Assembly (NCBI RefSeq): GCF_013340935.1
Contig: NZ_WHOS01000008.1
Span: 1-64,000, forward strand
Direction of reading: 5' to 3'
Length of the DNA: 64,000 nt
DNA from: Azospirillum melinis
Lineage (GTDB): Bacteria > Pseudomonadota > Alphaproteobacteria > Azospirillales > Azospirillaceae
The notes beneath the pieces were generated by a model, which did not search any database, was not told the origin of the DNA, and saw nothing but the letters and a program-made list of their open reading frames with translations. Both the position numbers and the translations under genes were made by a program. This document shows, one piece after another, positions 8,257 through 16,969 of this stretch. Within the stretch, counting starts at the first letter, position 1. Every line of letters begins with the position of its first letter.

Positions 8257-9387
8257 CTACTCCCCACCCACATAAACCCGGTGATAGCGCCGGCCGAGCG
8301 AGGTCAGGATTTCGTAGCCGATGGTGCCGCCCTCATCCGCCACCGTGTCGACCGGGCGGCTCGGGCCGATCAGCTCGACCATGCGGCCGGCCTGGGCCAC
8401 GCTCTCCGGCAGGCCGGTGACGTCGATGGTGATCAGGTCCATCGAGATGCGGCCGACGATGGGGGCGGCGACGCCGTCGACGAAGACATGGCCCCTGCCG
8501 CTCAGCGAGCGCAGATAGCCGTCGGCATAGCCGACGCCGATGGTGGCGATCAGCGCCGGGCCGGTCACCCTGTGGGCGGCGCCATAGCCGACCGTCATCG
8601 GTGCCGTGCAATTGCGCACCTGCAAAAGCCGCGCGTCCAGCCGCACGCTGCCGCGCATCGGGTTGGGCAGATGCGGCGTCGGGTTCACGCCATAGAGCGC
8701 GCAGCCCGGCCGGGCGAGGTCGAAGTGATGGTCCTTGCCATGGAAGATGCCGGACGAGTTGGCGAAGCTGGCCTTCGCCTTGGGCAGCCGGGCCAGCGCG
8801 CCGCGGAAGCGGTCGAGCTGCTCCCCGGTCATCGGGTTGTCGAATTCGTCGGCGCAGGCGAGGTGGGTCATCCAATAGCGGACGTCGATGCCCTCCAGCC
8901 ACTCAGGATGGCCGGCCAGTTCGTCCAGCTCGTCGGGGCCGAGGCCCAGCCGGTTCATGCCGGTGTCGATGTGGATCACCGCCGGCAGGACCTCGCCGCG
9001 CGACACGGCGAAGGCCCGCCACGCCGCGATGTCGCCCAGGTGGTTCAGCACCGGCAGGATGCGGCCGGCGAGGAAATCCCCCTCACAGCCCGGCGGCAGC
9101 CCGCCCAGCGAGAACACCTGCGCCTCCGGGGCGACCGGCTCCAGCGCCCGGCGGACGGCGAGCGCCTCCTCCAGCTGGGCGACGACGAAGGTCCGGCAGC
9201 CGGCCGCGGCCAGGGCCGGCACAACCTGCGCCACCCCCAGCCCATAGGCGTCGGCCTTGACCACGGCGGAGCATTCCGCCGGTGCCACCCGGTCGCGCAG
9301 TTGGCGCCAGTTGGCGACGACGGCGCCGAGATCCACGGTGAGGATTGCGCCGGCGCGCGGGGTCTGGTCGCTCGTCACTCTGGTCAC
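8257..9387 (-). CDS. alr: Alanine racemase
   Basis: PLP enzyme interconverting L- and D-alanine for peptidoglycan synthesis. The 376-residue product has the PLP-binding AVVKADAYGLG (Lys about 44) near the N-terminus and the second catalytic residue, Tyr, in VGYGAAHRV, with GRISMDLITIDVT of the C-terminal beta domain. Start is the GTG at 9387, overlapping the dnaB stop as GTGA; another in-frame GTG lies 9 bases inside. The dnaB-alr order is common in proteobacteria. The D-alanine it makes could also be oxidised by the DadA encoded at 59 kb. Confidence 0.96.
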   Translation of the reverse strand: MTRVTSDQTPRAGAILTVDLGAVVANWRQLRDRVAPAECSAVVKADAYGLGVAQVVPALAAAGCRTFVVAQLEEALAVRRALEPVAPEAQVFSLGGLPPGCEGDFLAGRILPVLNHLGDIAAWRAFAVSRGEVLPAVIHIDTGMNRLGLGPDELDELAGHPEWLEGIDVRYWMTHLACADEFDNPMTGEQLDRFRGALARLPKAKASFANSSGIFHGKDHHFDLARPGCALYGVNPTPHLPNPMRGSVRLDARLLQVRNCTAPMTVGYGAAHRVTGPALIATIGVGYADGYLRSLSGRGHVFVDGVAAPIVGRISMDLITIDVTGLPESVAQAGRMVELIGPSRPVDTVADEGGTIGYEILTSLGRRYHRVYVGGE

Positions 9388-10889
9388 TCGTCGGTCTGGT
9401 GGTGCTGGTCGAGATCGCCGAACTTGGTGAACTGGCCGTCGAAGTAGAGACGGACGGTGCCGATCGGACCGTGACGCTGCTTGGCGATGATCACCTCGGC
9501 GGTGTTGTGCACCTCGCCCAGGCGCTGCTGCCAGCGCTGATAGCGGTCGTTGAACTTGTCGTCGCTCTCGTCGGGCCGGCGCGAAGGCTCGGCGCGCTCA
9601 AGATAATACTGTTCGCGGAAAACGAACATCACGACGTCGGCGTCCTGCTCGATGGAGCCCGATTCGCGAAGGTCGGCCAGCTGCGGGCGCTTGTCCTCGC
9701 GAAGCTCCACCGCGCGGCTCAGCTGCGACAGCGCCACCACCGGCACGTCCAGCTCCTTGGCGATGGCCTTCAGGCCGCGGGTGATCTCCGAGATTTCCTG
9801 CACCCGGTTCTCCGATCCGCGCGAGGACGAGCCGCGCAGCAGCTGGAGATAGTCGACCACCACCATGCTGAGGCCCGAGGTCCGCTTCAGCCGGCGGCAG
9901 CGCGTGCGCACCGCGGCGACCGACAGGGCCGGCGTGTCGTCGACATAGAAGGGGCAGCGCGCCAGATCCTGGCTGGCCTGGACGAATTTCGGGAAGTCGG
10001 TGTCGCGGATCTCGCCGCGGCGGATCTTGTCGCCGGGCACCTGCACCTCGTCGGCGAGGATACGGGTGGCGAGCTGTTCCGCCGACATTTCCAGCGAGAA
10101 GAAGCCGACGACGCCGCCTTCCTGGCCGGAGGAGCGCATGTGCGCCTTGGCGGCGTTGAAGGCGATGTTGGTGGCGAGCGCCGTCTTGCCCATCGAGGGG
10201 CGGCCGGCGAGGATGATCAGGTCCGACGGGTGCAGGCCGCCCAGCTTGCGGTCGATGTCGATCAAGCCGGTTGTCACGCCGGTGACGTGGCTGGAGCGGC
10301 GGAAGGCCGCCTCCGCCGTCGTGATGGCGTGCTTGACCGACTCGCCGAAGGCGACGAAGCCGCCCTGCACGTCGCCGGTGGAGGCGAGGTCGAACAGCTG
10401 CTTTTCCGCCTCGCCGATCTGGTCGAGTGCCGTGATGTCGAGGTCGTGGCGGTACGCCTCGTTCACCATGTCGGTGCCGACCTCGATCAGCTGCCGGCGG
10501 ATGAACAGGTCGTGGATGGTCTTGCCGTAATCGCCGGCATTGACCACCGTCACCACGTTGGCGGCCAGTTCCGCCAGATAGGCGCTGCCGCCTTCGACCG
10601 CCAGTTCGGGATCGTTGTCGAACAGGGCCTTCAGCGTGACCGGGTTCGCGATCTGGCCGCGGTCGACCATCTTGGTGATGGCGGCGAAGATGCGCTGGTG
10701 GGCCGGATCGTAGAAATGCTCCGGCCGCAGGAACTCGCCGACCTTCTCATAGGCCTTGTTGTTGACCAGGATCGCGCCCAGCAGCGCCTGCTCCGCCTCC
10801 TCGTTGTTGGGAGGCGTTCGGTATTCCGCCGTCGGCTTGACCGCGGATGACGGGCGGGGATCGAACAGCGATGAGGTCTGGTTGCTCAT
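9384..10889 (-). CDS. dnaB: Replicative DNA helicase
   Basis: Hexameric helicase that unwinds DNA at the replication fork. The 501-residue product has the N-terminal DnaB domain (EAEQALLGAILVNN...FYDPAHQRIF), a linker, and the RecA-like domain with Walker A GRPSMGKTA, FFSLEMSAEQL, Walker B VVVDYLQLL, and the SQLSRAVE and RESGSIEQDAD motifs. No intein interrupts it. Start chosen at the ATG beginning MSNQTSS; a run-on of 20 upstream residues has no family resemblance. Three DnaA-box-like sites lie just upstream. alr overlaps its 3' end. Confidence 0.96.
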   Translation of the reverse strand: MSNQTSSLFDPRPSSAVKPTAEYRTPPNNEEAEQALLGAILVNNKAYEKVGEFLRPEHFYDPAHQRIFAAITKMVDRGQIANPVTLKALFDNDPELAVEGGSAYLAELAANVVTVVNAGDYGKTIHDLFIRRQLIEVGTDMVNEAYRHDLDITALDQIGEAEKQLFDLASTGDVQGGFVAFGESVKHAITTAEAAFRRSSHVTGVTTGLIDIDRKLGGLHPSDLIILAGRPSMGKTALATNIAFNAAKAHMRSSGQEGGVVGFFSLEMSAEQLATRILADEVQVPGDKIRRGEIRDTDFPKFVQASQDLARCPFYVDDTPALSVAAVRTRCRRLKRTSGLSMVVVDYLQLLRGSSSRGSENRVQEISEITRGLKAIAKELDVPVVALSQLSRAVELREDKRPQLADLRESGSIEQDADVVMFVFREQYYLERAEPSRRPDESDDKFNDRYQRWQQRLGEVHNTAEVIIAKQRHGPIGTVRLYFDGQFTKFGDLDQHHQTDE

Positions 10890-10941
10890 GGAGGACACAG
10901 TATCAGAAACAGAACGCGAACGCTCGGTGAAGGGCGGGGAG

Positions 10942-10997
10942 CCATCCACAAAAGCTGTGCACAGAAGTTATCCACAGGCTGGGAAGTCTGGGGATAA
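10942..10997. promoter_or_regulatory. Cluster of DnaA-box-like sites upstream of dnaB
   Basis: TTATCCACA at 10968-10976 is an exact consensus DnaA box. CCATCCACA at 10942-10950 matches 7 of 9 positions, and TGGGGATAA at 10989-10997 matches the reverse box at 8 of 9. All three fall within 110 bases upstream of the dnaB start, where its promoter should be. The most direct reading is control of dnaB by DnaA-ATP; binding is not shown. Confidence 0.55.
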
Positions 10998-11063
10998 CGG
11001 CGGGAAGGGCCGGTGACGCCTGAATGTGACGCCTGGAGGCGTGGCCTCAGAGCTTCCGGGGCC

Positions 11064-11648
11064 TCACATCTTCTTGGGCTGGGCCGGCTGGGCCGGGTCG
11101 GGCATCGTCCCCAGCGCCTCGAACACGCCGTCGACATGGTCGGCGACGCGGTAGAGGGTGGAGCGGTCGATGCGGGCGAAGCCCTGGGCGACCATATGGT
11201 CGATCAGCCCCAAAAGCGGGCGCCAGTAGCCGTCGACGTCGGCGATGACGATGGGCTTGTCGTGCAGCTGAAGCTGCTTCCAGGTCAGGATCTCGAAGGC
11301 CTCGTCCAGCGTGCCCAGGCCGCCCGGCAGGATGACGAAGGCGTCCGACCGCTCCACCATCATGCGCTTGCGGGTGTGCATGCTGTCGACGACATGCAGC
11401 TCGGTCAGGCCGGTGTGCTCCACCTCGGCCGACTGGATGTGTTCCGGGATGATGCCGACCACCTCGCCGCCGGCGGCAATCGCGGCGTCGGCGGCGATGC
11501 CCATCAGCCCGACCCGGCCGCCGCCATAGACCATGCGGATGCCGCGCCGTGCCAGCCCGTCGCCCAGCGCGTGGGCGGCCTCCTTGTGGACATCGGCGAC
11601 ACGGGACGACGCACCGCAATAGACGCAGACGGACGACAGGCTCTTCAT
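11064..11648 (-). CDS. LOG-family protein (cytokinin riboside 5'-monophosphate phosphoribohydrolase type)
   Basis: Rossmann-fold nucleotide hydrolase of the TIGR00730/LOG family, once annotated as lysine decarboxylase. Family members cleave the ribose-base bond of AMP-type nucleotides, and in plant-associated bacteria can release cytokinins. The 194-residue product starts SVCVYCGASS and has GGGRVGLMG and the diagnostic PGGLGTLDEAFE motif with catalytic Glu. Length is normal. It is transcribed towards nothing obvious and diverges from the cytochrome pair at 11.8 kb. Substrate in this organism is inferred from the family only. Confidence 0.88.
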   Translation of the reverse strand: MKSLSSVCVYCGASSRVADVHKEAAHALGDGLARRGIRMVYGGGRVGLMGIAADAAIAAGGEVVGIIPEHIQSAEVEHTGLTELHVVDSMHTRKRMMVERSDAFVILPGGLGTLDEAFEILTWKQLQLHDKPIVIADVDGYWRPLLGLIDHMVAQGFARIDRSTLYRVADHVDGVFEALGTMPDPAQPAQPKKM

Positions 11649-11794
11649 CGCGGGTCAACCTTTCTCGCCGCCGTCCTCCAAAGGAGGCGGGGCCGCAAAA
11701 AAATCTGGCGAATGCCATGGAATATCGGGTGGGGGCGGCGCGTCAACAGCGGCACAGGCACCGTTTAAGCCACGGCATCATCGGGAGGGACCAC

Positions 11795-12280
11795 ATGAGC
11801 AACCGGGTCGTCAATGTTCTTGCGGCGGCATCCGTCGCCGGTCTGATGTTCACGCTGTTCGGCATGTCGGCCGGCGCCGCCGGCGCCGCCGATCCGGCCG
11901 AGCAGGTCAAGGACCGGCAGCAGACCATGAAGAAGTTGGGCGGCGGCATGGGCGCCGTCGCCAAGTTCGTGAAGAACGAGGGCGCCACCGCCGAGGATGC
12001 GGCCAAGGGGGCGGAAGCCGTGCTGGCGGTGTCCAAGATGGACCCTAAGAAGATCTTCCCCGAAGGCACCGCCGTCGGCGTGGCCGACAGTGCCGCCAAG
12101 CCGGAGCTGTGGAAAAGCTGGGCCGAGACCCAGAAATACTGGAGCGCCGTCCAGCCCGCGGCCGAGAAGCTCGACGCCGCCATCAAGGGCGGTGACCGCA
12201 CGCAGATCGCCCAGGCGCTCGGCACCACCTCCAAGACCTGCGGGAGCTGCCACGAGGACTTCCGCGTCAAGAAGAACTGA
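11795..12280 (+). CDS. Class II cytochrome c (cytochrome c'/c556 family)
   Basis: Periplasmic monohaem four-helix-bundle cytochrome. A signal peptide covers about residues 1-29 (ending AGAAGAAD). The single haem site CGSCHEDFR is at the extreme C-terminus, the hallmark of class II. The N-terminal helix carries VKDRQQTMKKLGGGM, whose Met suits a six-coordinate c556 type rather than a five-coordinate c'. 161 residues. ATG at 11795 follows GGGAGGG (11783-11789). The diheme cytochrome gene starts 3 bases downstream of its stop, so they form an operon. Confidence 0.9.
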   Translation: MSNRVVNVLAAASVAGLMFTLFGMSAGAAGAADPAEQVKDRQQTMKKLGGGMGAVAKFVKNEGATAEDAAKGAEAVLAVSKMDPKKIFPEGTAVGVADSAAKPELWKSWAETQKYWSAVQPAAEKLDAAIKGGDRTQIAQALGTTSKTCGSCHEDFRVKKN

Positions 12281-12283
12281 CCG

Positions 12284-13180
12284 GTGCGGCGCGTCCTGAC
12301 CGCCGCTGCCCTGCTGCTGCCGCTCGCCTTCGCGGGCGGCAGTGCGCAGGCGGCTGGCGAGGCTCCCACAAGTGACGCTGCAAAGGACGCCGTCAGCCGG
12401 GGCGCCTACATCTTCAACGCCGCCGGCTGCCTCGGCTGCCACACGGATGAGAAGGGCGGCGGCCAGCCGCTGGCCGGCGGCCGGGCGCTGGCGACCCCCT
12501 TCGGCACCTTCTACACCCCGAACATCACGGCGGACCCGGTGAACGGCATCGGCCGCTGGAGCGACGCCGACTTCATCCGCGCCGTCCGCGAGGGCGTGCG
12601 GCCGGACGGCGCCGCCCTGTTCCCGGCCTTTCCCTATGCCAGCTACACGCGGATGACCGACCGCGACCTGCTGGACCTGAAGGCCTATCTGCTCAGCCTG
12701 CCGGCGGCATCCACCCCCAACAAGCCGCACGACCTGTCGCCGCCCTTCTCCTGGCGCTTCCTGGTGCCGGTCTGGCAGTGGATGTACCTGACCCCCGGCC
12801 CGGTCGCCGACGACCCGGCCAAGCCGCCGGCCTGGAACCGCGGGCGCTATCTGGTCGATGCGCTCGGCCATTGCGCCGAATGCCACAGCCCGCGCACCCA
12901 GCTCGGCGGACTCGAGTCCGACCGCTATCTCGCCGGCAATCCGCAGGGGCCCGACAACGACAAGGTGCCGGGCATCACCGGCTCCAAGGCCAAGGGCAAG
13001 GGGATCGGCGACTGGTCGGACGGCGACCTGTCGCTGTTTCTGGAAGCCGGCCTGACCCCGGACGGCGATGTCGCCGGCGGCGCGATGGGCGAGGTCGTGC
13101 GCAACACCACCTCCAAGCTGACGGCAGACGACCGCGCCGCCATCGTCGCCTATCTGCGGACGGTGCCGGCGAAGGAGTGA
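12284..13180 (+). CDS. Diheme c-type cytochrome
   Basis: Periplasmic electron-transfer protein of about 298 residues with a cleavable leader (to about QAAGEA) and two haem c sites, GCLGCHTDE near residue 50 and CAECHSPRTQLGG near residue 195, each opening a class I cytochrome domain. The arrangement resembles cytochrome subunits that accept electrons from periplasmic dehydrogenases. Start is GTG at 12284, 3 bases after the class II cytochrome stop. No dehydrogenase subunit is adjacent, so the electron donor is not identified here. Confidence 0.88.
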   Translation: MRRVLTAAALLLPLAFAGGSAQAAGEAPTSDAAKDAVSRGAYIFNAAGCLGCHTDEKGGGQPLAGGRALATPFGTFYTPNITADPVNGIGRWSDADFIRAVREGVRPDGAALFPAFPYASYTRMTDRDLLDLKAYLLSLPAASTPNKPHDLSPPFSWRFLVPVWQWMYLTPGPVADDPAKPPAWNRGRYLVDALGHCAECHSPRTQLGGLESDRYLAGNPQGPDNDKVPGITGSKAKGKGIGDWSDGDLSLFLEAGLTPDGDVAGGAMGEVVRNTTSKLTADDRAAIVAYLRTVPAKE

Positions 13181-13335
13181 GGCTTGGCGGCAACAGGCGC
13201 CGATTTGGTGCGGAATCCTGATCCATTCGGGCAATCGAGCCCGTTTGGCGGATGGGTCCGCTCCAACGGCGCCATTCTTTTGCGACCTGTCCTTCTGCTA
13301 TAGTCAGGCATCCTGCCAGTGTGGCGGGCCGCCGG

Positions 13336-14442
13336 ATGGGTGCTCAGGTGAAACGAAACGCGTTGTTCGCAGCTTTGGGCGTGGCTCTGATGGGTGGGGC
13401 GGCGGCGGTCGCCCTTTGGCCCGCCGGGAAACCGGCGACCGTGCCAGCGACCGGGCAGGCGACTCTGGCCTCCGCTCCGGCCCCCGTCCCCACGGCTGCG
13501 CCGGCACAGACGGCGACGCGGACCGAGACGCAGAAGCCTGCACCGGCGACGCCGGCGGCAGTTCCGGAACAGGCGAAACCCGCCGCACCGAGCTTCGACG
13601 TGGTGCGGGTGGCGCCGGACGGGGCGACGGTGATGGCCGGCCGTGCCGCCCCCGGTTCGGAGGTGACGGTCACCGATGCCGGCACCCGCGTCGCGTCGGC
13701 CAAGGCCGACCAGCGCGGCGAATGGGTGATGCTACCCGACAAGCCGCTGTCGCCCGGCACCCGCGAATTGAACCTGACCGAAACCCGCCCCGGCGCCGAC
13801 GCCCCGCTTCCCGCCGACAAGGTGGTTGTGGTGATGGTGCCGGAGCCCGCGGCGAAGCCCGGTCCTGAGTCGCCTGCCGCGCCGGTCGCGGTGGCGGTGC
13901 CGCGCGACGGGCTGGCCGGCGCGGCGCCGGCCATGGGCGGCAGTTCACTTTTGCAGGCCCCGCCGCTTCCCGACAACGGCGCCCCGCCGCCACCGGGCGG
14001 CGTGTCGGTGGAGACGATGGACTACGATCCCGCCGGCCGGGTGGCGCTGGGCGGGCGGGCGGCTCCCAACAGCGCGGTGCAGCTCTATCTCGACAACATC
14101 CTCGTCGGCAGTGCCCACAGCGATCCCAAGGGCAACTGGCGCCTGACCCCGGAAAAGCTGATCGACCCCGGCCTCTACACCCTGCGCGCCGATCAGGTCA
14201 CCCTGTCCGGCAAGGTGGTGTCGCGGGCCGAACTGCCGGTCCAGGTCTCCGCCATGCCGGCATCCGCCACGGACGGGCGCAACGTCGTCGTCCAGCCCGG
14301 CAACAGCCTGTGGCGGCTGGCACGCCGCACCTATGGCGACGGCATGCTCTACACCACCATCTACACCGCCAACCGCGAGCAGATCCGCGACCCGGACATG
14401 ATCTATCCCGGTCAGATCTTCGCGCTGCCGCAGGTGAATTGA
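13336..14442 (+). CDS. LysM-domain peptidoglycan-binding protein with Ig-like repeats
   Basis: About 368 residues. A short basic N-terminus and one hydrophobic segment (about 6-28) act as signal or anchor. A Pro/Ala-rich spacer is followed by two related modules of bacterial Ig-like type (around PDGATVMAGRAAPGSEVTVTD and YDPAGRVALGGRAAPNSAVQLYL), and a C-terminal LysM domain with VVQPGNSLWRLARRTYGDG and PDMIYPGQIFALP. The layout is typical of alphaproteobacterial LysM proteins that bind peptidoglycan through the C-terminus. An alternative GTG start at 13348 would remove four residues. Enzymatic function is not evident. Confidence 0.85.
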   Translation: MGAQVKRNALFAALGVALMGGAAAVALWPAGKPATVPATGQATLASAPAPVPTAAPAQTATRTETQKPAPATPAAVPEQAKPAAPSFDVVRVAPDGATVMAGRAAPGSEVTVTDAGTRVASAKADQRGEWVMLPDKPLSPGTRELNLTETRPGADAPLPADKVVVVMVPEPAAKPGPESPAAPVAVAVPRDGLAGAAPAMGGSSLLQAPPLPDNGAPPPPGGVSVETMDYDPAGRVALGGRAAPNSAVQLYLDNILVGSAHSDPKGNWRLTPEKLIDPGLYTLRADQVTLSGKVVSRAELPVQVSAMPASATDGRNVVVQPGNSLWRLARRTYGDGMLYTTIYTANREQIRDPDMIYPGQIFALPQVN

Positions 14443-14492
14443 GGCGCGCTGCCCCTTCGGACGTTGTGGGTTTCCGGAATTTTCATCGGCCT

Positions 14493-14573
14493 TCATCCCC
14501 GCGAAGGCGGGGATCCAGGCTTACCGATTGGCCACGCTTGGGAAACACTGGATTCCCGCCTTCGCGGGAATGA
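14493..14573. repeat. REP-like paired palindromic element
   Basis: Two 26-base arms, 14493-14518 and 14548-14573, are inverted copies matching at 24 of 26 positions. Each arm contains its own hairpin: CCCCGCgaagGCGGGG on the left and TCCCGCcttcGCGGGA on the right. The unit lies in the 221-base gap between the LysM gene and the next minus-strand gene. Elements of this exact style (cccgcgaaggcggg) are abundant intergenic repeats in alphaproteobacteria. It could also end the LysM transcript. Confidence 0.85.
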
Positions 14574-14663
14574 CGGCCGAAAGAAGCTCGTGATTGAAGC
14601 CAGCAGTCAAGCGGTTCAAATCCAAGGCTTCCCCCGGCAAACCCCATAAAAACTTACAAACTC

Positions 14664-15068
14664 TCAGCCCGGCGGCATCCGCCCGATGGCGGCCCAGCCG
14701 AGCGGGGTGAGCCGCAGCACCTCCGGCCCTTCGCCGGCCGGATTCGGGTCGAGCGCCACCAGTTCGCGGTTCTCGAACCAGGCCCAGCGCGCCACCTCAG
14801 CGGTGGTGCCGGTCCAGCCCTCGGCCAGACGCTTCAGGACGTCGAGGTCGGCCGCCGCGATGGGGAAGCGCGGCTTCGCCACCGCCGGCTTGGCGGCCGG
14901 CGCCGGTGCGGGGGCGGGCACCGGCGGGGCGTCGGCCCCGGCGCGGGCGCGGATCCAGTCGGTCTGGTAGCCGCGCAGCGCCTGTTCCAGTTCCGTGCGC
15001 GCGGCCTCCACCGGGCAGCGCAGGTAGGCGTCCAGCAGGGCGCGCAGCGTGTTCGTCGCGTCGGTCAT
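14664..15068 (-). CDS. Hypothetical protein
   Basis: About 134 residues, not recognised. The N-terminal 40 residues look helical (TNTLRALLDAYLRCP...LEQALRGYQTDWIRA), an Ala/Pro/Lys linker follows, and the C-terminal half (about 70-134) reads like a compact winged-helix-type segment (LDVLKRLAEGWTG...WFENRELVAL...LRLTPLGWAAIG). DNA binding is possible but only a guess. Start at the ATG at 15068; a GTG at 15080 would add four residues. Its promoter should be in 15069-15157, downstream of the corA stop. Confidence 0.65.
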   Translation of the reverse strand: MTDATNTLRALLDAYLRCPVEAARTELEQALRGYQTDWIRARAGADAPPVPAPAPAPAAKPAVAKPRFPIAAADLDVLKRLAEGWTGTTAEVARWAWFENRELVALDPNPAGEGPEVLRLTPLGWAAIGRMPPG

Positions 15069-15157
15069 GTCCGTCACCAAACTCCAAAACCAACCCAGTC
15101 AGATCGCAACCCTGTCATCGGGCCATTTCGCACCGGAACCGCCCGGCCGGACCGCCG

Positions 15158-16183
15158 TCACAGCCATCCCGTCCGCCGGAAGCGGACATACAGCGCGGTG
15201 CAGGCGACGGCGATCACCGCCAGCACCGCCGGGTAGCCGTACCGCCAGTGAAGCTCCGGCATATGCTCGAAGTTCATGCCGTACAGGCCGGCGACGGCCG
15301 TCGGCACGGCGAGGATGGCGGCCCAGGCGGCCAGCTTGCGCGTCACGTCGTTCTGCCGCGCCGATGCCAGGATCATACTGGTTTCGAAGGCGAAGGACAG
15401 CACCTCGCGCAGTGAGCCGATCTGTTCGTTGACGCGGATCACATGGTCCTGCACGTCGCGGTAATAGGGCCGGATCGCCGGGTCGATCATCGGCAAATCG
15501 AAGCGCTCCAGCCGCGAGCAGACCTCCAGCAGGGGCGAGGCGTTGCGGCGCAGCCGTTCCAGGTCGCGGCGCAGCTGGTGGATGCGCTCAATCTCCCCCG
15601 TGCTGGGCGGGCGGGCGATCAGCATGGCGTCCAGCTCGTCCACCGTGGTTCCCATCTGGTCGAGCACGGGAAAGTAGCAGTCCACCACATAGTCCATGAT
15701 GGTGTAGACGATGAAGTCCTCGCCATGCTTCAGAAGCTGCGGCGCGCTTTCCGCCCGTGCCCGCACCGGCGAATAGCTGGTCGAGGCGCCATGCCGCACG
15801 GTGACGACATAGCCGCGGCCGGCGAAGACATGGGTTTCGCCCAGCACCAGCTCGCCCTTTTCCAGCCGGGCGGTGCGCAGGACCATGAACAGGCTCTCGC
15901 CATAGACGTCCAGCTTCGGCCGCTGGTGGGCGTGCAGGGCATCCTCCACCGCCAGCTCATGCAGGCCGAACTGCCGCTTCACCTCCATCAGCAGGGCCTC
16001 GTCCGGCTCCCACAGGCCGATCCAGACGAAGTGGTTCTCCTTGGCCGCCCAGGCGCCAGCCTCGTCGATGGGCACCTCGGCGATACGCCGGCCGTCGCAA
16101 TAGGCGGCGCTCGCGACCACGCCGTCGCGGGGCGGGACAGCGGAAGGAGATGGGGCAGGGGAAGGGGAGGGCAGCTGCGTCAT
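15158..16183 (-). CDS. corA: CorA-type magnesium/divalent cation transporter
   Basis: Pentameric inner-membrane channel for Mg2+ (or Co2+/Zn2+/Ni2+ in paralogues). The 341-residue product has a large cytoplasmic funnel domain, a long stalk helix and two C-terminal transmembrane helices, the first ending in the signature YGMNFEHMPEL. The last residues RFRRTGW are basic, as expected for the cytoplasmic tail. Which ion is carried cannot be told from sequence alone. It stands alone, divergent from the membrane protein at 16.3 kb. Confidence 0.92.
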   Translation of the reverse strand: MTQLPSPSPAPSPSAVPPRDGVVASAAYCDGRRIAEVPIDEAGAWAAKENHFVWIGLWEPDEALLMEVKRQFGLHELAVEDALHAHQRPKLDVYGESLFMVLRTARLEKGELVLGETHVFAGRGYVVTVRHGASTSYSPVRARAESAPQLLKHGEDFIVYTIMDYVVDCYFPVLDQMGTTVDELDAMLIARPPSTGEIERIHQLRRDLERLRRNASPLLEVCSRLERFDLPMIDPAIRPYYRDVQDHVIRVNEQIGSLREVLSFAFETSMILASARQNDVTRKLAAWAAILAVPTAVAGLYGMNFEHMPELHWRYGYPAVLAVIAVACTALYVRFRRTGWL

Positions 16184-16333
16184 GGAGTGGAAAACCGGAA
16201 GAGAGGCGGCAGGTCGCCGCCACTCTAAAGAGGTTCCCCGGCAGCGTCGACGGATCCGCAGCCCTCATCCGGGCGGACCGGCCGCCTCGCGCGTTCTCAT
16301 TGCCAAGGACCAGCTTGCAGGAAGGCGGGGGCG

Positions 16334-16843
16334 ATGTTCGAATCGGCGGCGCGTATGATGTATTTTCTGGCGGCGGTGACGCTCGGCCTGTTCGCCCTGA
16401 TGTTCATCGGCGTGTCGGCCCTGACGGTGGTGGAGGGGGTGGTCGCATTGGACAGCGGCGTCCTGACCTCGGCCATGCTGGACGGTGTCGGGATGATCGT
16501 GCTGGCCATCGCGGTGTTCGAGATCGCCAAATACCTCTACGAGGAGGAGATCGTCCGCGAACGCGAGCTGCGCCGCGCCGACGAGGCCCGCCGCACCCTG
16601 ACCAAGTTCCTGACCACGATCATCATCGCCGCCAGCCTGGAGGGGCTGGTCCTGGTGTTCGAGGCGCGCACCAGCGAGATTTCCGCCATCATCTATCCGG
16701 TGATGCTGCTGGGCGTGGTCACGCTGCTGGTCGTCGGGCTGGGCGCCTTCCAGCTGCTGGCGCGCAAGGCGGAGAGCATCCATGTCGATCCCGCCGCGTC
16801 GGAAGCGGACGAGGCCGATGAGGACAAGCGGCCGGAGGTCTAG
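16334..16843 (+). CDS. Hypothetical four-helix membrane protein
   Basis: A 169-residue protein with four hydrophobic segments (about 8-35, 45-67, 90-110 and 120-143). A charged stretch, EEEIVRERELRRADEARRTL, sits between helices 2 and 3 and is probably a cytoplasmic coiled segment. The C-terminal tail is acidic. It resembles conserved proteobacterial membrane proteins of unknown function. It ends four bases before a dispersed repeat copy that marks the left edge of the accessory block. Confidence 0.7.
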   Translation: MFESAARMMYFLAAVTLGLFALMFIGVSALTVVEGVVALDSGVLTSAMLDGVGMIVLAIAVFEIAKYLYEEEIVRERELRRADEARRTLTKFLTTIIIAASLEGLVLVFEARTSEISAIIYPVMLLGVVTLLVVGLGAFQLLARKAESIHVDPAASEADEADEDKRPEV

Positions 16844-16846
16844 CGG

Positions 16847-16892
16847 CGGTTTCCAGAACTCTCCGTCGCTGACGGCGCGGTCGGAAGCCCCG
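16847..16892 (+). repeat. Dispersed palindromic repeat, copy A
   Basis: A sequence starting CGGTTTCCAGAAC and containing TCGCTGACGG and GTCGGAAGCC. It matches copy B (21229-21273, opposite strand) at about 38 of the first 44 positions. In copy B the ends (CGGTTTCC and GGAAACCCG) are complementary, so the unit can fold into a hairpin; copy A keeps this imperfectly. It sits right after a stop codon, as intergenic repeats do. Confidence 0.7.
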
Positions 16893-16969
16893 CCGATCCG
16901 CCATCGGCAGGCTCAACGCCGACGCAAGGCCACGACAGCGCCAACAACCGCATCGGGGAGCGTCGTTCG

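Noticed and set aside
14611-14640. GGTTCAAATCC, resembling a tRNA T-loop
   Set aside because: Flanking bases do not form the T stem and no acceptor or anticodon arm can be built around it.
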